Origin: Rathayibacter oskolensis
GTDB taxonomy: Bacteria; Actinomycetota; Actinomycetes; Actinomycetales; Microbacteriaceae
Direction of reading: 5' to 3'
DNA length: 64,000 bases
NCBI RefSeq assembly: GCF_900177245.1
Contig: NZ_FXBM01000002.1
Coordinates: forward strand, 1,178,001 to 1,242,000
Below, piece after piece: positions 39,008-47,377 of the stretch. Position numbers and translations under genes: made by a program. The notes beneath the pieces are model-generated. The model did not search any database. It had not been told where the DNA came from and worked only from the letters and a program-made list of their open reading frames with translations. The stretch's first letter is position 1. Every line of letters starts with the position of its first letter.

Positions 39008-39889
39008 TCAGGCGGCCGTGCGCTCCTGGAGGAGCGCGGTGAGCGCCTGCACCGCCGCCGACGGCCGCGGGGCCGTGCACACCGAGAGCTCCCACACGAG
39101 CCCCGGCCAGTCGAGGCCGATGGCGCTCACCCCCTCGAGGGGAGCGACGCCGGCGCGGGGGACCACGGCAGGTCCGAGGCCCGCCTGCACGAAGCGGGGG
39201 ATGCCGGGCAGGTCCGCCACCTCTGTGGCCACCCGCCTGGTCGCCCCGGCGGCTCGGAAGGCCCGGTCGACCGCGACCCTGTTGCCGAAGCCGGCCGGCG
39301 TGTCCACGAAGGTCAGGCCGTCCAGATCCCGAGGAGTCGGGTGCGTGCTGCCCGCGAGGTCGCCCGAGCTCTCGACGAGGAGCACGTAGTCGCTCCTGAT
39401 GACGGTCGTCACCGCGAGGTCGGCCAGGTCGTCCCCCGGCAGAGCGAGCAGCGCGAGGTCGAGCCGCCCCCGCCGCAGGTCCTCGGCGAGACCGGTCGAG
39501 CCGGTGGTCGAGGTCCGCAGGAGGAGGTCGACGAGGGGGTGCCGGCGACGGTAGGCGCCGAGCGCGCCCGGCAGGTCCACCAGGTCCAGCGCCGAGAAGG
39601 TGCCCATGCGCACCCGTCCGCGCAGACCCGCTGCGTCCTCGGCGGCGAGCGAGCGCATCCGGTCGAGGCCGTCGATGGTCGAGCGTGCCGTCGGGAGGAG
39701 CGCCTCGCCGACCGCGGTCAGCGCGACCCGCCGGGTCGACCGGGTGAACAGCGGCGCTCCGAGCTCGTGCTCGAGCGCGCGGATGCTCGCCGAGAGCGTG
39801 GACTGGACCACGAAGAGGCGAGCCGCCGCGCGGGTGAAGTTGAGCTCCTCCGCGACCGTGACGAAGGCGGCGAGCTGGCGATCGTCCAT
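39008..39889 (-). CDS. LysR-family transcriptional regulator
   Basis: A 293-residue LysR regulator. The helix-turn-helix is in L-N-F-T-R-A-A-A-R-L-F-V-V-Q-S-T-L-S-A-S followed by L-E-H-E-L-G-A-P-L-F-T-R. The periplasmic-binding-like sensor domain follows, ending with G-L-G-P-A-V-V-P. The second ATG (39889) is preferred over 39904: it begins M-D-D-R-Q-L-A-A-F as in the family, and a GATAAT box (39896-39901) lies 6 nt before it, so the message is probably leaderless. It likely controls the divergent MFS gene and itself. Confidence 0.87.
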   Translation of the reverse strand: MDDRQLAAFVTVAEELNFTRAAARLFVVQSTLSASIRALEHELGAPLFTRSTRRVALTAVGEALLPTARSTIDGLDRMRSLAAEDAAGLRGRVRMGTFSALDLVDLPGALGAYRRRHPLVDLLLRTSTTGSTGLAEDLRRGRLDLALLALPGDDLADLAVTTVIRSDYVLLVESSGDLAGSTHPTPRDLDGLTFVDTPAGFGNRVAVDRAFRAAGATRRVATEVADLPGIPRFVQAGLGPAVVPRAGVAPLEGVSAIGLDWPGLVWELSVCTAPRPSAAVQALTALLQERTAA

Positions 39890-39902
39890 CCCGTCATTAT
39901 CC

Positions 39903-39929
39903 ATCTCGACCGATCAATGCGACCGAGAT
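39903..39929. promoter_or_regulatory. Inverted repeat between LysR and MFS genes
   Basis: ATCTCG (39903-39908) and CGAGAT (39924-39929) are perfect inverted arms 15 nt apart, just upstream of the LysR -10 box. LysR regulators often bind spaced, partly symmetric sites in such divergent regions. Confidence 0.5.
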
Positions 39930-39971
39930 CATCCGTTGGACGTGGATGCCGGAGAGGAGCACTCTGAACCC

Positions 39972-41210
39972 GTGCCCACCTCAGACCTCGCCCCCGCGCC
40001 CCTCACCGCCGCACCCTCCCGCCGCCCCGTCCTGCCGCACGGCCACGGCTTCTGGGTCATCGCGGTCGCCTTCCTCGCCGTCATGGCGTTCTCGACCGTC
40101 CCGACGCCCCTCTACGCGATCTACCAGCAGCGCGACGGGTTCCCGGCTTTCGTGGTCACGGTCGTGTTCGCCGCCTACGCGGTCGGAGTCGTCGCCAGCC
40201 TCTTCCTCGCCGGTCACGTCAGCGACTGGCTCGGCCGCCGCCGCATCCTCCTGGCGTCGATCCTCGTCGAGGTGCTCGCGAGCGCGGTCTTCCTGCTCTG
40301 GCCCGAGGTGCCTGGGCTCATCGTCGCCCGGCTGCTGACGGGTCTCGGCGTCGGCGCCCTCACCGCCACGGCGACCGCGCACCTGTCCGAGCTGCGCGCC
40401 GTCGCCCGGCCCGACGAGGGCCCCGGCACCTCCCGCGCCGTCTCGACGCTGGTCAACATGGGCGGGCTCGCCCTCGGCCCGCTGGTCGGCGGGATCTTCG
40501 CGGTGACCGTCGACCGCCCCCTGGTCGTGCCCTACGCGGTGTTCCTGGTGCTGCTGATCGTCCTCGGCCTCGCCGTCGCGCTCGTCCCCGAGACCGTCGA
40601 GCGCCGCGAGATCCTGCCCGCCTACCGTCCGCAGCGGCTCGCGGTCCCGGAGGCGTCCCGCGGCACCTTCCTGTCGGCCGCGGTCGGCGCCTTCGCCGGC
40701 TTCGCGGTCTTCGGCCTCTTCACCTCGCTGGCCCCCACCTTCCTCGCCGGCCGGTTCGGCGAGACGTCGCACCTCGAGGCGGGTGCGGTGTCGTTCGGGG
40801 TCTTCGCCGCAGGAGCCGTCGCCCAGCTGGTCTCGACCCGGCTGTCGTCCCGTCGGGCGCTCGGACTCGCCGCAGCCGCTCTCACGGTCGGACTCGTGCT
40901 CGTCGCGGTCGGCGCCGTCGTGGTCTCGCTCGCCGCGTTCGTCGCCGGCGGGGTGATCGCCGGCGCGGGGGTCGGCCTGCTCTTCCGCCTCGCTCTCGGA
41001 GTCGCGAGCTCGCTCGCCTCCGACGAGACGCGCGGCGAGGTGCTCGCGGCGATGTTCCTGGCCGCCTACCTCGGGCTCGCCGTGCCGGTCCTCCTGATCG
41101 GCGCCGCGCTCGCCCTGCTGCCCTCGGTGCCGGTGCTGCTCGGCTTCGTCGCCGTGGTGCTCGTGCTGGTGCTCGCCGCGATCGCGCGGATGCGGCGCGC
41201 GGCCCAGTGA
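39972..41210 (+). CDS. MFS transporter divergent from LysR regulator
   Basis: A 412-residue, 12-helix protein. Helix 1 is followed by F-S-T-V-P-T-P-L-Y-A-I-Y-Q, and loop 2-3 is H-V-S-D-W-L-G-R-R-R. The S-T-V-P-T-P-L-Y motif occurs in a group of actinobacterial MFS proteins of unknown substrate. The start is GTG with a GGAGAGGAG stretch about 10 nt upstream. It is the presumed target of the LysR regulator. Confidence 0.8.
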   Translation: MPTSDLAPAPLTAAPSRRPVLPHGHGFWVIAVAFLAVMAFSTVPTPLYAIYQQRDGFPAFVVTVVFAAYAVGVVASLFLAGHVSDWLGRRRILLASILVEVLASAVFLLWPEVPGLIVARLLTGLGVGALTATATAHLSELRAVARPDEGPGTSRAVSTLVNMGGLALGPLVGGIFAVTVDRPLVVPYAVFLVLLIVLGLAVALVPETVERREILPAYRPQRLAVPEASRGTFLSAAVGAFAGFAVFGLFTSLAPTFLAGRFGETSHLEAGAVSFGVFAAGAVAQLVSTRLSSRRALGLAAAALTVGLVLVAVGAVVVSLAAFVAGGVIAGAGVGLLFRLALGVASSLASDETRGEVLAAMFLAAYLGLAVPVLLIGAALALLPSVPVLLGFVAVVLVLVLAAIARMRRAAQ

Positions 41211-41264
41211 GAACGCGCCGGGTCGAGGCCCGCGCGCCCCGGCCCCGCGCTCCACAATGGAGGC

Positions 41265-41708
41265 ATGAAGCTCTTCTCCTTCGGGCGCGGTGACGCCGAC
41301 AACCCCCTCCCCTCGAACGACCGGGGCTCGGGCAAGCTCGACGACTACGACTACGACCTGCTGCCCAAGTCCCGCCGGGGAGAGACCCTGCTCGGCATCG
41401 CCGACTCCCTCCCTCACCAGGACGAGCTGGCCCGCATCCTCGGCTTCGGCGAGGAGGAGGTCACGGCGATCATCCCGCGCCGCTCGCCCGAGGAGGAGCG
41501 CACCGACGCCCCGATGCCCGTCCGGCTCTTCGCGAACCAGCGCCCCTCCGACCTGGTCGGCTACGTGCCGCGCGGGCTCGAGAACGTGGTCGACGCCGCG
41601 CTCGCCCGACTCTCGGAGGCGGGCAAGCAGCCCCGTGTGCCCGCCCGGATCGTGAAGAGCAAGGGAGCCCTCCGCGTGCAGCTGCTGATGCACGAGACCC
41701 GCGGCTGA
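41265..41708 (+). CDS. Conserved-looking small cytoplasmic protein, unknown function
   Basis: A 147-residue protein. The N-terminal third is charged (D-D-Y-D-Y-D-L-L-P-K-S-R-R-G). The C-terminal half has V-R-L-F-A-N-Q-R-P-S-D-L-V-G-Y-V-P-R and then V-P-A-R-I-V-K-S-K-G-A-L-R-V-Q-L, a beta-rich pattern faintly like a HIRAN domain, but I cannot confirm that. CACAAT and GGAGG lie just before the ATG, so it may be leaderless or have a tight ribosome site. No operon partner is evident; the pnp leader follows. Confidence 0.65.
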   Translation: MKLFSFGRGDADNPLPSNDRGSGKLDDYDYDLLPKSRRGETLLGIADSLPHQDELARILGFGEEEVTAIIPRRSPEEERTDAPMPVRLFANQRPSDLVGYVPRGLENVVDAALARLSEAGKQPRVPARIVKSKGALRVQLLMHETRG

Positions 41709-41742
41709 CCCGCGGATCCTGGCCCGGGGGCACCCGTGCTGA

Positions 41743-42065
41743 TAGCATGAACCGGTTCCGAATCCGAAAGCGGCCGCCGGCTGCAGCCGGATTCGAACCA
41801 CGGAGCAGGCTGGCAGGAAGCTGGTCCTCGGTGGTGGAGTCCCGGATCGACGTCGCACTCGCGGCGTTCTGCCGCACGGCAGGGTGCCCGACGGCACAGG
41901 CAGACCCGGAGCTTTTCTACTGGTGGCCAGCACGAACGCCCTCCACACGACGGCACGGCGCGAAGCCCTGCCGTGGAATCGTCTCGATTCCTGACCGGAA
42001 CGCTGCTCCGACGAACGCCGGCACCCAGAAGGGGTGCCGCTGCAGACGTTAAGGAGACAGACCTC
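41743..42065 (+). promoter_or_regulatory. pnp promoter and long structured leader
   Basis: The 357-bp gap before pnp holds no gene. A -10-like TAGCAT (41743-41748) starts it. At once a strong hairpin follows: 41754-41766 pairs with 41788-41799 (12 bp with one bulged C), and inside it CCGGCTGCAGCCGG is itself a palindrome. About 250 more nt lead to AAGGAG at 42051. In other bacteria PNPase controls its own mRNA through an RNase III-cut leader hairpin, and this structure would fit such control. Confidence 0.55.
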
Positions 42066-44339
42066 TTGGAAGGTCCTGAAATCACATTCGCCGAAGCCGT
42101 TCTCGACAACGGCTCGTACGGCACCCGCACCGTCCGCTTCGAGACCGGCCGCCTCGCGCAGCAGGCTCAGGGAGCGGTCGCCGCGTACCTCGACGAGGAC
42201 ACCATGCTCCTCTCGGCCACCTCGGCGTCGAAGAACCCGAAGGACAACTTCGACTTCTTCCCGCTGACCGTCGACGTCGAGGAGCGCTCCTACGCCGCCG
42301 GCAAGATCCCCGGCTCGTTCTTCCGTCGCGAGGGACGCCCCTCGACCGAGGCGATCCTGGTCTGCCGTCTGATCGACCGGCCGCTGCGCCCCTCCTTCGT
42401 CGAGGGGCTCCGCAACGAGGTCCAGATCGTCATCACCGTCCTCAGCATCGCTCCGGACGAGTTCTACGACGCTCTCGCGATCAACGCCGCGAGCGCCTCG
42501 ACCCAGATCTCCGGGCTGCCCTTCTCGGGTCCGATCGCCGGTGTGCGCCTCGCGCTCATGTCCGACGGCTCGGGCACCGACCAGTGGGTCGCCTTCCCCA
42601 AGGCCTCGCAGCTCGAGAACGCCGTCTTCGACCTCACGGTCGCGGGCCGCGTCGTCACCAACGAGGATGGCTCCTCCGACGTCGCCATCATGATGGTCGA
42701 GGCCGAGGCCACCGAGTCCTCCTGGAACCTCATCAAGGCGGGTGCGACCAAGCCCAACGAGGCCGTCGTCGCCGAGGGCCTCGAGGCCTCCAAGCCCTTC
42801 ATCCGCGCGCTCGTCGAGGCGCAGGCGAAGCTCGCGAGCTCGACCGCGAAGCCGGTCAAGGACTACCCGGTGTTCCTGCCCTACACGCAGGAGGCGTACG
42901 ACAACGTCGCCGAGCTCAGCTACGACGAGCTCGTCCGCGTCTACCAGATCGCCGACAAGGTCGAGCGTCAGGACGCCGACGACGCCCTCAAGGCGAAGGT
43001 CAAGGAGCAGATCGCCGAGCGCATCGCCTCCGGTCGCCTCCCCGCCGAGGCGTACTCGCAGGTCTCCGGTGCCTACAAGGCCGTCACGAAGGTGGTCGTC
43101 CGCGGCCGGATCCTCCGCGACGGCGTGCGCATCGACGGTCGCGGCCTCGCCGACATCCGTCCGCTCGACGCCGAGGTGCAGGTCATCCCGCGCGTCCACG
43201 GCTCGGCGATCTTCCAGCGCGGCGAGACCCAGATCCTGGGCGTCACCACGCTGAACATGCTCAAGATGGAGCAGCAGATCGACTCGCTGTCGCCTGTCAC
43301 GAAGAAGCGCTACCTGCACCACTACAACTTCCCGCCCTACTCCACCGGTGAGACCGGTCGTGTCGGGTCGCCGAAGCGTCGCGAGATCGGGCACGGCTTC
43401 CTCGCCGAGCGCGCCCTCGTGCCGGTGCTGCCGAGCCGCGAGGAGTTCCCCTACGCGATCCGTCAGGTGTCCGAGGCGCTCAGCTCCAACGGCTCCACGT
43501 CGATGGGCTCCGTCTGCGCGTCGACCCTGTCGCTCCTCAACGCCGGTGTGCCGCTGCGCGCGCCGGTCGCGGGCATCGCGATGGGCCTCGTCTCCGACGT
43601 GGTCGACGGTCAGACCCGCTACGCGGCGCTGACCGACATCCTCGGTGCCGAGGACGCGCTGGGCGACATGGACTTCAAGGTCGCCGGCACGTCCGAGTTC
43701 GTCACCGCGATCCAGCTCGACACGAAGCTCGACGGCATCCCGTCGTCGGTCCTCGACGCCGCGCTCAAGCAGGCGAAGGACGCCCGCACCACGATCCTCG
43801 CGGTGCTCACGGCGGCCATCGACCAGCCCGACGAGATGGCCCCGACCGCGCCCCGCGTGATCTCGGTCCAGATCCCCGTCGACAAGATCGGCGAGCTGAT
43901 CGGCCCCAAGGGCAAGACGATCAACGCGATCCAGGACGAGACCGGCGCCGACATCTCCATCGAGGAGGACGGCACCGTCTACATCGGCGCCGTCGACGGC
44001 CCGTCGGCCGAGGCCGCCCGCGCCCAGGTCAACGCGATCGCCAACCCGACGAACCCCGAGGTCGGCGAGCAGTTCCTCGGAACCGTCGTCAAGCTCGCGA
44101 CCTTCGGTGCGTTCGTGTCGCTCCTCCCCGGCAAGGACGGACTGCTGCACATCAGCGAGGTCCGCAAGCTCGCCGGTGGCAAGCGCGTCGAGAACGTCGA
44201 GGACGTCCTCGGTGTCGGCCAGAAGCTCCTGGTCCAGATCACCAAGATCGATGACCGCGGCAAGCTCTCCCTCGCGCCCGTCGTGGCCGAGGAGGCGGAG
44301 GCGCTCGTCGTCGCCGTCGAGGAGCCCGTCGAGAGCTGA
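42066..44339 (+). CDS. pnp: Polyribonucleotide nucleotidyltransferase (PNPase)
   Basis: A 757-residue enzyme of full length. Two RNase PH domains flank an all-helical domain (first core [12 protein letters not shown]; second core [13 protein letters not shown] with [11 protein letters not shown]). They are followed by a KH domain ([12 protein letters not shown]) and an S1 domain ([13 protein letters not shown]). It degrades RNA 3' to 5' with phosphate. The start is TTG at 42066, 9 nt after AAGGAG; no ATG gives a better fit. The Val/Glu-rich tail ends at E-E-P-V-E-S. Confidence 0.97.
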   Translation: MEGPEITFAEAVLDNGSYGTRTVRFETGRLAQQAQGAVAAYLDEDTMLLSATSASKNPKDNFDFFPLTVDVEERSYAAGKIPGSFFRREGRPSTEAILVCRLIDRPLRPSFVEGLRNEVQIVITVLSIAPDEFYDALAINAASASTQISGLPFSGPIAGVRLALMSDGSGTDQWVAFPKASQLENAVFDLTVAGRVVTNEDGSSDVAIMMVEAEATESSWNLIKAGATKPNEAVVAEGLEASKPFIRALVEAQAKLASSTAKPVKDYPVFLPYTQEAYDNVAELSYDELVRVYQIADKVERQDADDALKAKVKEQIAERIASGRLPAEAYSQVSGAYKAVTKVVVRGRILRDGVRIDGRGLADIRPLDAEVQVIPRVHGSAIFQRGETQILGVTTLNMLKMEQQIDSLSPVTKKRYLHHYNFPPYSTGETGRVGSPKRREIGHGFLAERALVPVLPSREEFPYAIRQVSEALSSNGSTSMGSVCASTLSLLNAGVPLRAPVAGIAMGLVSDVVDGQTRYAALTDILGAEDALGDMDFKVAGTSEFVTAIQLDTKLDGIPSSVLDAALKQAKDARTTILAVLTAAIDQPDEMAPTAPRVISVQIPVDKIGELIGPKGKTINAIQDETGADISIEEDGTVYIGAVDGPSAEAARAQVNAIANPTNPEVGEQFLGTVVKLATFGAFVSLLPGKDGLLHISEVRKLAGGKRVENVEDVLGVGQKLLVQITKIDDRGKLSLAPVVAEEAEALVVAVEEPVES

Positions 44340-44357
44340 TCCCTCTCGCGCGATCGA

Positions 44358-44388
44358 GACGCCCGTCCCACTCCGTGGGGCGGGCGTC
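44358..44388 (+). terminator. pnp terminator
   Basis: A 14-bp stem (GACGCCCGTCCCAC, one G-U pair) with a TCC loop lies 19 nt after the stop. It is followed by CGTCGTCTCCC instead of a T-tract. Confidence 0.75.
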
Positions 44389-44446
44389 CGTCGTCTCCCG
44401 GTGATGGGCCGTCCCGCTCCGGTGGGGCGGGCGTCCGTCGTCTCCC
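44375..44446 (+). repeat. Duplicated terminator arm
   Basis: A 25-bp direct repeat beginning GTGGGGCGGGCGTCCG occurs at 44375-44399 and 44422-44446, 47 bp apart. The second copy has a weaker left arm (GCCGTCCCGC), so a once complete second hairpin has partly decayed. Confidence 0.75.
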
Positions 44447-44501
44447 ACCTGGGGTACGGTGGCCGGACCGTGCCGTCGCACCGCCCCGACCGGAGGACCC
44501 C

Positions 44502-45461
44502 GTGACCGACCCGACGCCCCTGGCCCCCGAGCTGGAGACGCCTCCTCCGTTCCGCACTCTCGGCCGCACCGGGATCCCGATCCACCCGCTGGCCCTCGAC
44601 GGCTCCGTCTTCGGCTGGGCCACCGCCATCGACGACACGACGGAGGCGCTCGACGCCTTCGCCGCACTGGGCGGCACGCTGATCTCGACCGCCGACCACT
44701 ACGCCACGGGCCGCAGCGAGTACATGATCGGCCGCTGGCTCGAGTCGAGCGGCTCGCGCGAGCGGATGCTGATCGCGACCAAGGTCGGCCGTCACCCCGA
44801 TGCACCGGGCCTCGCCGCCCCCGACGTGACCGCGGCCGTCCAGGGCTGCCTCGAACGCCTCGGGACCCGCATTGACCTGCTGTCCTTCGACAGCGAGGAC
44901 CCGGAGGTGCCGATCGAGGAGAGCCTCGCCGCTGTCGCGCCCTTCCTCGCCGACGGCTCGGTCGGCGCGCTGGGCGCCGCGCACTTCAGCGGCGCGGCAC
45001 TGGCCGAGGCCGAGGAGGCCGCCCGCACCCTCGGCCTGCCGCCCTTCTCAGTCGTCATCGCCGAGTACAACCTCATGGAGCGCAGCGCCTACGAGTCCGA
45101 CGTCGCCCCCGAGGTCGAGCGCCAGGGCCTCGCGACCCTCGCCCGCCTGCCGCTCGCGAGCGGCTACCTCACCGGCCGGCTGCGGCACCGCTCCGACGAG
45201 CCGGAGTCGGTGATGTTCGAGGCCGCGCTCGACTACATCGGCCGGCACGGCAACCGCGTCCTCGCCGTCCTCGACGAGCTGGCGGAGGCGCACGGCACGA
45301 ACCCGGGCACGATCGCCCTCGCCTGGGTGCTGTCGCACCAGGAGGTGGCGGCGGCCGTGATCCGCGCGCGGGGGGCCGCCGACCTCGAGTCGGTCTTCGG
45401 CGCCGCCTTGATCCCGCTCACCCGGAGCGACATCGCGCAGCTCGACCGCACCTCGGCCTGA
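44502..45461 (+). CDS. Aldo/keto reductase homologue lacking two catalytic residues
   Basis: A 319-residue TIM-barrel protein of the AKR superfamily. It starts F-R-T-L-G-R-T-G-I-P-I, and R-S-E-Y-M-I-G-R-W-L and A-T-K-V-G follow. The usual F-D-T-A-x-x-Y has become I-S-T-A-D-H-Y (catalytic Asp to Ser). The L-H position of the fourth barrel strand reads S-F-D-S-E-D (catalytic His missing). Lys in A-T-K and the Tyr remain. It may bind NADPH without normal reductase activity. The GTG start has a GGAGG site. A second degenerate homologue is at 47378. Confidence 0.78.
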   Translation: MTDPTPLAPELETPPPFRTLGRTGIPIHPLALDGSVFGWATAIDDTTEALDAFAALGGTLISTADHYATGRSEYMIGRWLESSGSRERMLIATKVGRHPDAPGLAAPDVTAAVQGCLERLGTRIDLLSFDSEDPEVPIEESLAAVAPFLADGSVGALGAAHFSGAALAEAEEAARTLGLPPFSVVIAEYNLMERSAYESDVAPEVERQGLATLARLPLASGYLTGRLRHRSDEPESVMFEAALDYIGRHGNRVLAVLDELAEAHGTNPGTIALAWVLSHQEVAAAVIRARGAADLESVFGAALIPLTRSDIAQLDRTSA

Positions 45462-45473
45462 CGGCCGGGTCCG

Positions 45474-47186
45474 TCAGCGGCGGAGGATCCGCGCCTCCCA
45501 CGGTCCGAGCGTCGATCCGGAGGCGCCGCGGACGTTGCCGAGCACCGTCTCGGCGCCGGCCCACTCGTCGAGCAGCGCGACCTCGAGCGGCTCGCCCGAG
45601 ACGTTGCCGACGACGAGCAGCTCGTCGCGCCCCGACCGGGTGAAGGCGAACAGGCGGGGATGCTCGGCCTCGAGCAGCGTGAAGCGGCCGAGCTGCACCG
45701 TCTCGTCCTCGTGGCGCAGCGCGATCAGCGCGCGGTAGTACTCGAACACCGACCGCTCGGCGGCGCGGTCGGTCTCGACGTTGACCTCGACGTGGTCGGG
45801 GTTGACCGGGATCCAGGGGACGCCGGTGGTGAAGCCGGCGTTCGGGCTCGAGTCCCACTGCACCGGGGTGCGGGCGTTGTCGCGGCTCTGCGCGCGGAGC
45901 CCGGCGAGCACCGACTCCGGGTCCTCGCCGCGCTGGTCGACGGCCTCCGCGTAGTAGTTCAGCGACTCGACGTCGCGGAAGTCGTCGATCCCCGAGAACG
46001 GCACGTTCGTCATGCCGATCTCCTCGCCCTGGTAGATGTAGGGCGTGCCGCGCTGCAGGTGCAGGAGCGTGGCCCACAGCGTCGCGGACTCGTAGCGCCA
46101 GGCCCCGTCGTCGCCGAAGCGCGACACGAGCCGGGGCTGGTCGTGGTTGTTGAGGTAGAGGCTGTTCCAGCCCTTCTCGGCGAGTCCGTCCTGCCAGCGC
46201 GCGAGGTTGGCCTTCAGGGCGACGAGATCGACCGGAACGGGGTGGAACTTGTCCACTCCGTGGTCGATGCCGACGTGCTCGAACTGGAAGACCATGTCGA
46301 GCTCGCGGCGGGCCGGGTCGGTGACGAGCACCGCCTCCTCGAGGGTGACGCCCGGCATCTCGCCGACCGTCAGATAGGCGCCGTCGCGCCCCGCGAAGAC
46401 CGCTGCGTGCATCTCCTGGAGGAACTCGTGCAGCCGCGGGCCGACACCGCCGACGATGCCGGAGCCGCCGGCCGCGCCGTCGATCGCCTCGACGTCCTTC
46501 GAGACCAGGTTGATGACGTCCATCCGGAAGCCGTCGACCCCGCGGTCGAGCCACCAGTTCATCATCGCGTGCACGGCCTGCCGCACCTCGGGGTTCTCCC
46601 AGTTGAGGTCGGGCTGCTGCACCGCGAAGAGGTGGAGGAAGTACTCCTCCGTCGCCGGATCGAGCGTCCAGGCGGGGCCGGAGAAGTACGAGCGCCAGCC
46701 GTTCGGCGTGGCGGTGTCGAGCCCGGCGGCAGCCGCGGCCTCGAGCTCGTCGCCCGCCACCACGGTCGCGCGACCCCTGCGCCACCAGTACCAGTCGCGC
46801 TTAGGGTCCTCCTGCGAGGAGCGCGACTCGACGAACCACGCGTGCTCGTCGCTCGTGTGGTTCACCACGAGATCCATCACGATCCGGATGCCGCGCTCGT
46901 GCGCCTCCTCGAGCAGCAGGTCGAACTCGGCCAGCGTCCCGAAGAGCGGGTCGATGTCCTGGTAGTCGGAGATGTCGTAGCCGTTGTCGTGCTGTGGGGA
47001 GGGGTAGATCGGGGAGAGCCAGATCACGTCGATGCCGAGATCGGCCAGGTGATCGAGCCGGGAGCGGACGCCGCCGAGGTCTCCGACGCCGTCGCCGTTC
47101 GAATCGGCGAACGAGCGGGGGTAGATCTGGTAGACGACGGCGCTGGTCCACCAGGGCGTCGACGGGGTCGGGGTGAGGGGCTCCAT
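45474..47186 (-). CDS. GH13 alpha-glucosidase (oligo-1,6-glucosidase type)
   Basis: A 570-residue glycoside hydrolase family 13 enzyme. V-Y-Q-I-Y-P-R-S-F and N-G-D-G-V-G-D-L open the barrel. The nucleophile is D223 in G-F-R-M-D-V, the acid/base E276 in V-G-E-M-P-G, and the third acid D349 in N-N-H-D-Q-P-R. It hydrolyses terminal alpha-glucosidic bonds of small sugars; without a signal peptide it acts in the cytoplasm. The V in M-D-V next to the nucleophile is seen in alpha-1,6 and mixed types. The ATG at 47186 follows TAGATT (47194-47199) by 7 nt; a longer start at 47216 would lie before that box. Confidence 0.9.
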   Translation of the reverse strand: MEPLTPTPSTPWWTSAVVYQIYPRSFADSNGDGVGDLGGVRSRLDHLADLGIDVIWLSPIYPSPQHDNGYDISDYQDIDPLFGTLAEFDLLLEEAHERGIRIVMDLVVNHTSDEHAWFVESRSSQEDPKRDWYWWRRGRATVVAGDELEAAAAAGLDTATPNGWRSYFSGPAWTLDPATEEYFLHLFAVQQPDLNWENPEVRQAVHAMMNWWLDRGVDGFRMDVINLVSKDVEAIDGAAGGSGIVGGVGPRLHEFLQEMHAAVFAGRDGAYLTVGEMPGVTLEEAVLVTDPARRELDMVFQFEHVGIDHGVDKFHPVPVDLVALKANLARWQDGLAEKGWNSLYLNNHDQPRLVSRFGDDGAWRYESATLWATLLHLQRGTPYIYQGEEIGMTNVPFSGIDDFRDVESLNYYAEAVDQRGEDPESVLAGLRAQSRDNARTPVQWDSSPNAGFTTGVPWIPVNPDHVEVNVETDRAAERSVFEYYRALIALRHEDETVQLGRFTLLEAEHPRLFAFTRSGRDELLVVGNVSGEPLEVALLDEWAGAETVLGNVRGASGSTLGPWEARILRR

Positions 47187-47377
47187 GAGCCCGAATCTAT
47201 CCGTCGCGACCGACATCTCGGCGCCCGCCGCACCGCCGCCGCAGTCGTGCGAGTCGAGGAGGAGGCGGGAGTGTAACGATCGGGTTAATCCCCTTCGACG
47301 CCCTCGGGACGGCCTCCCGCCGCTCGGCTACTCTCGGTCCTGGCGGGAACCCGAGCCGCCGCAGGGAGAGTGGTGGC

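Noticed and set aside
41788-41800. A tRNA T-arm-like sequence (GGTTCGAATCC type) on the minus strand in the pnp leader
   Set aside because: The flanking bases cannot form the T stem, and no acceptor, D or anticodon arms are present; it is better explained as the arm of the leader hairpin.
39981-44984. Minus-strand open frame of 1667 codons across the MFS, pnp and aldo/keto reductase genes
   Set aside because: It is antisense to clear genes, has Arg/Asp/Glu/Gly-biased composition typical of high-GC shadow frames and shows no family motifs.
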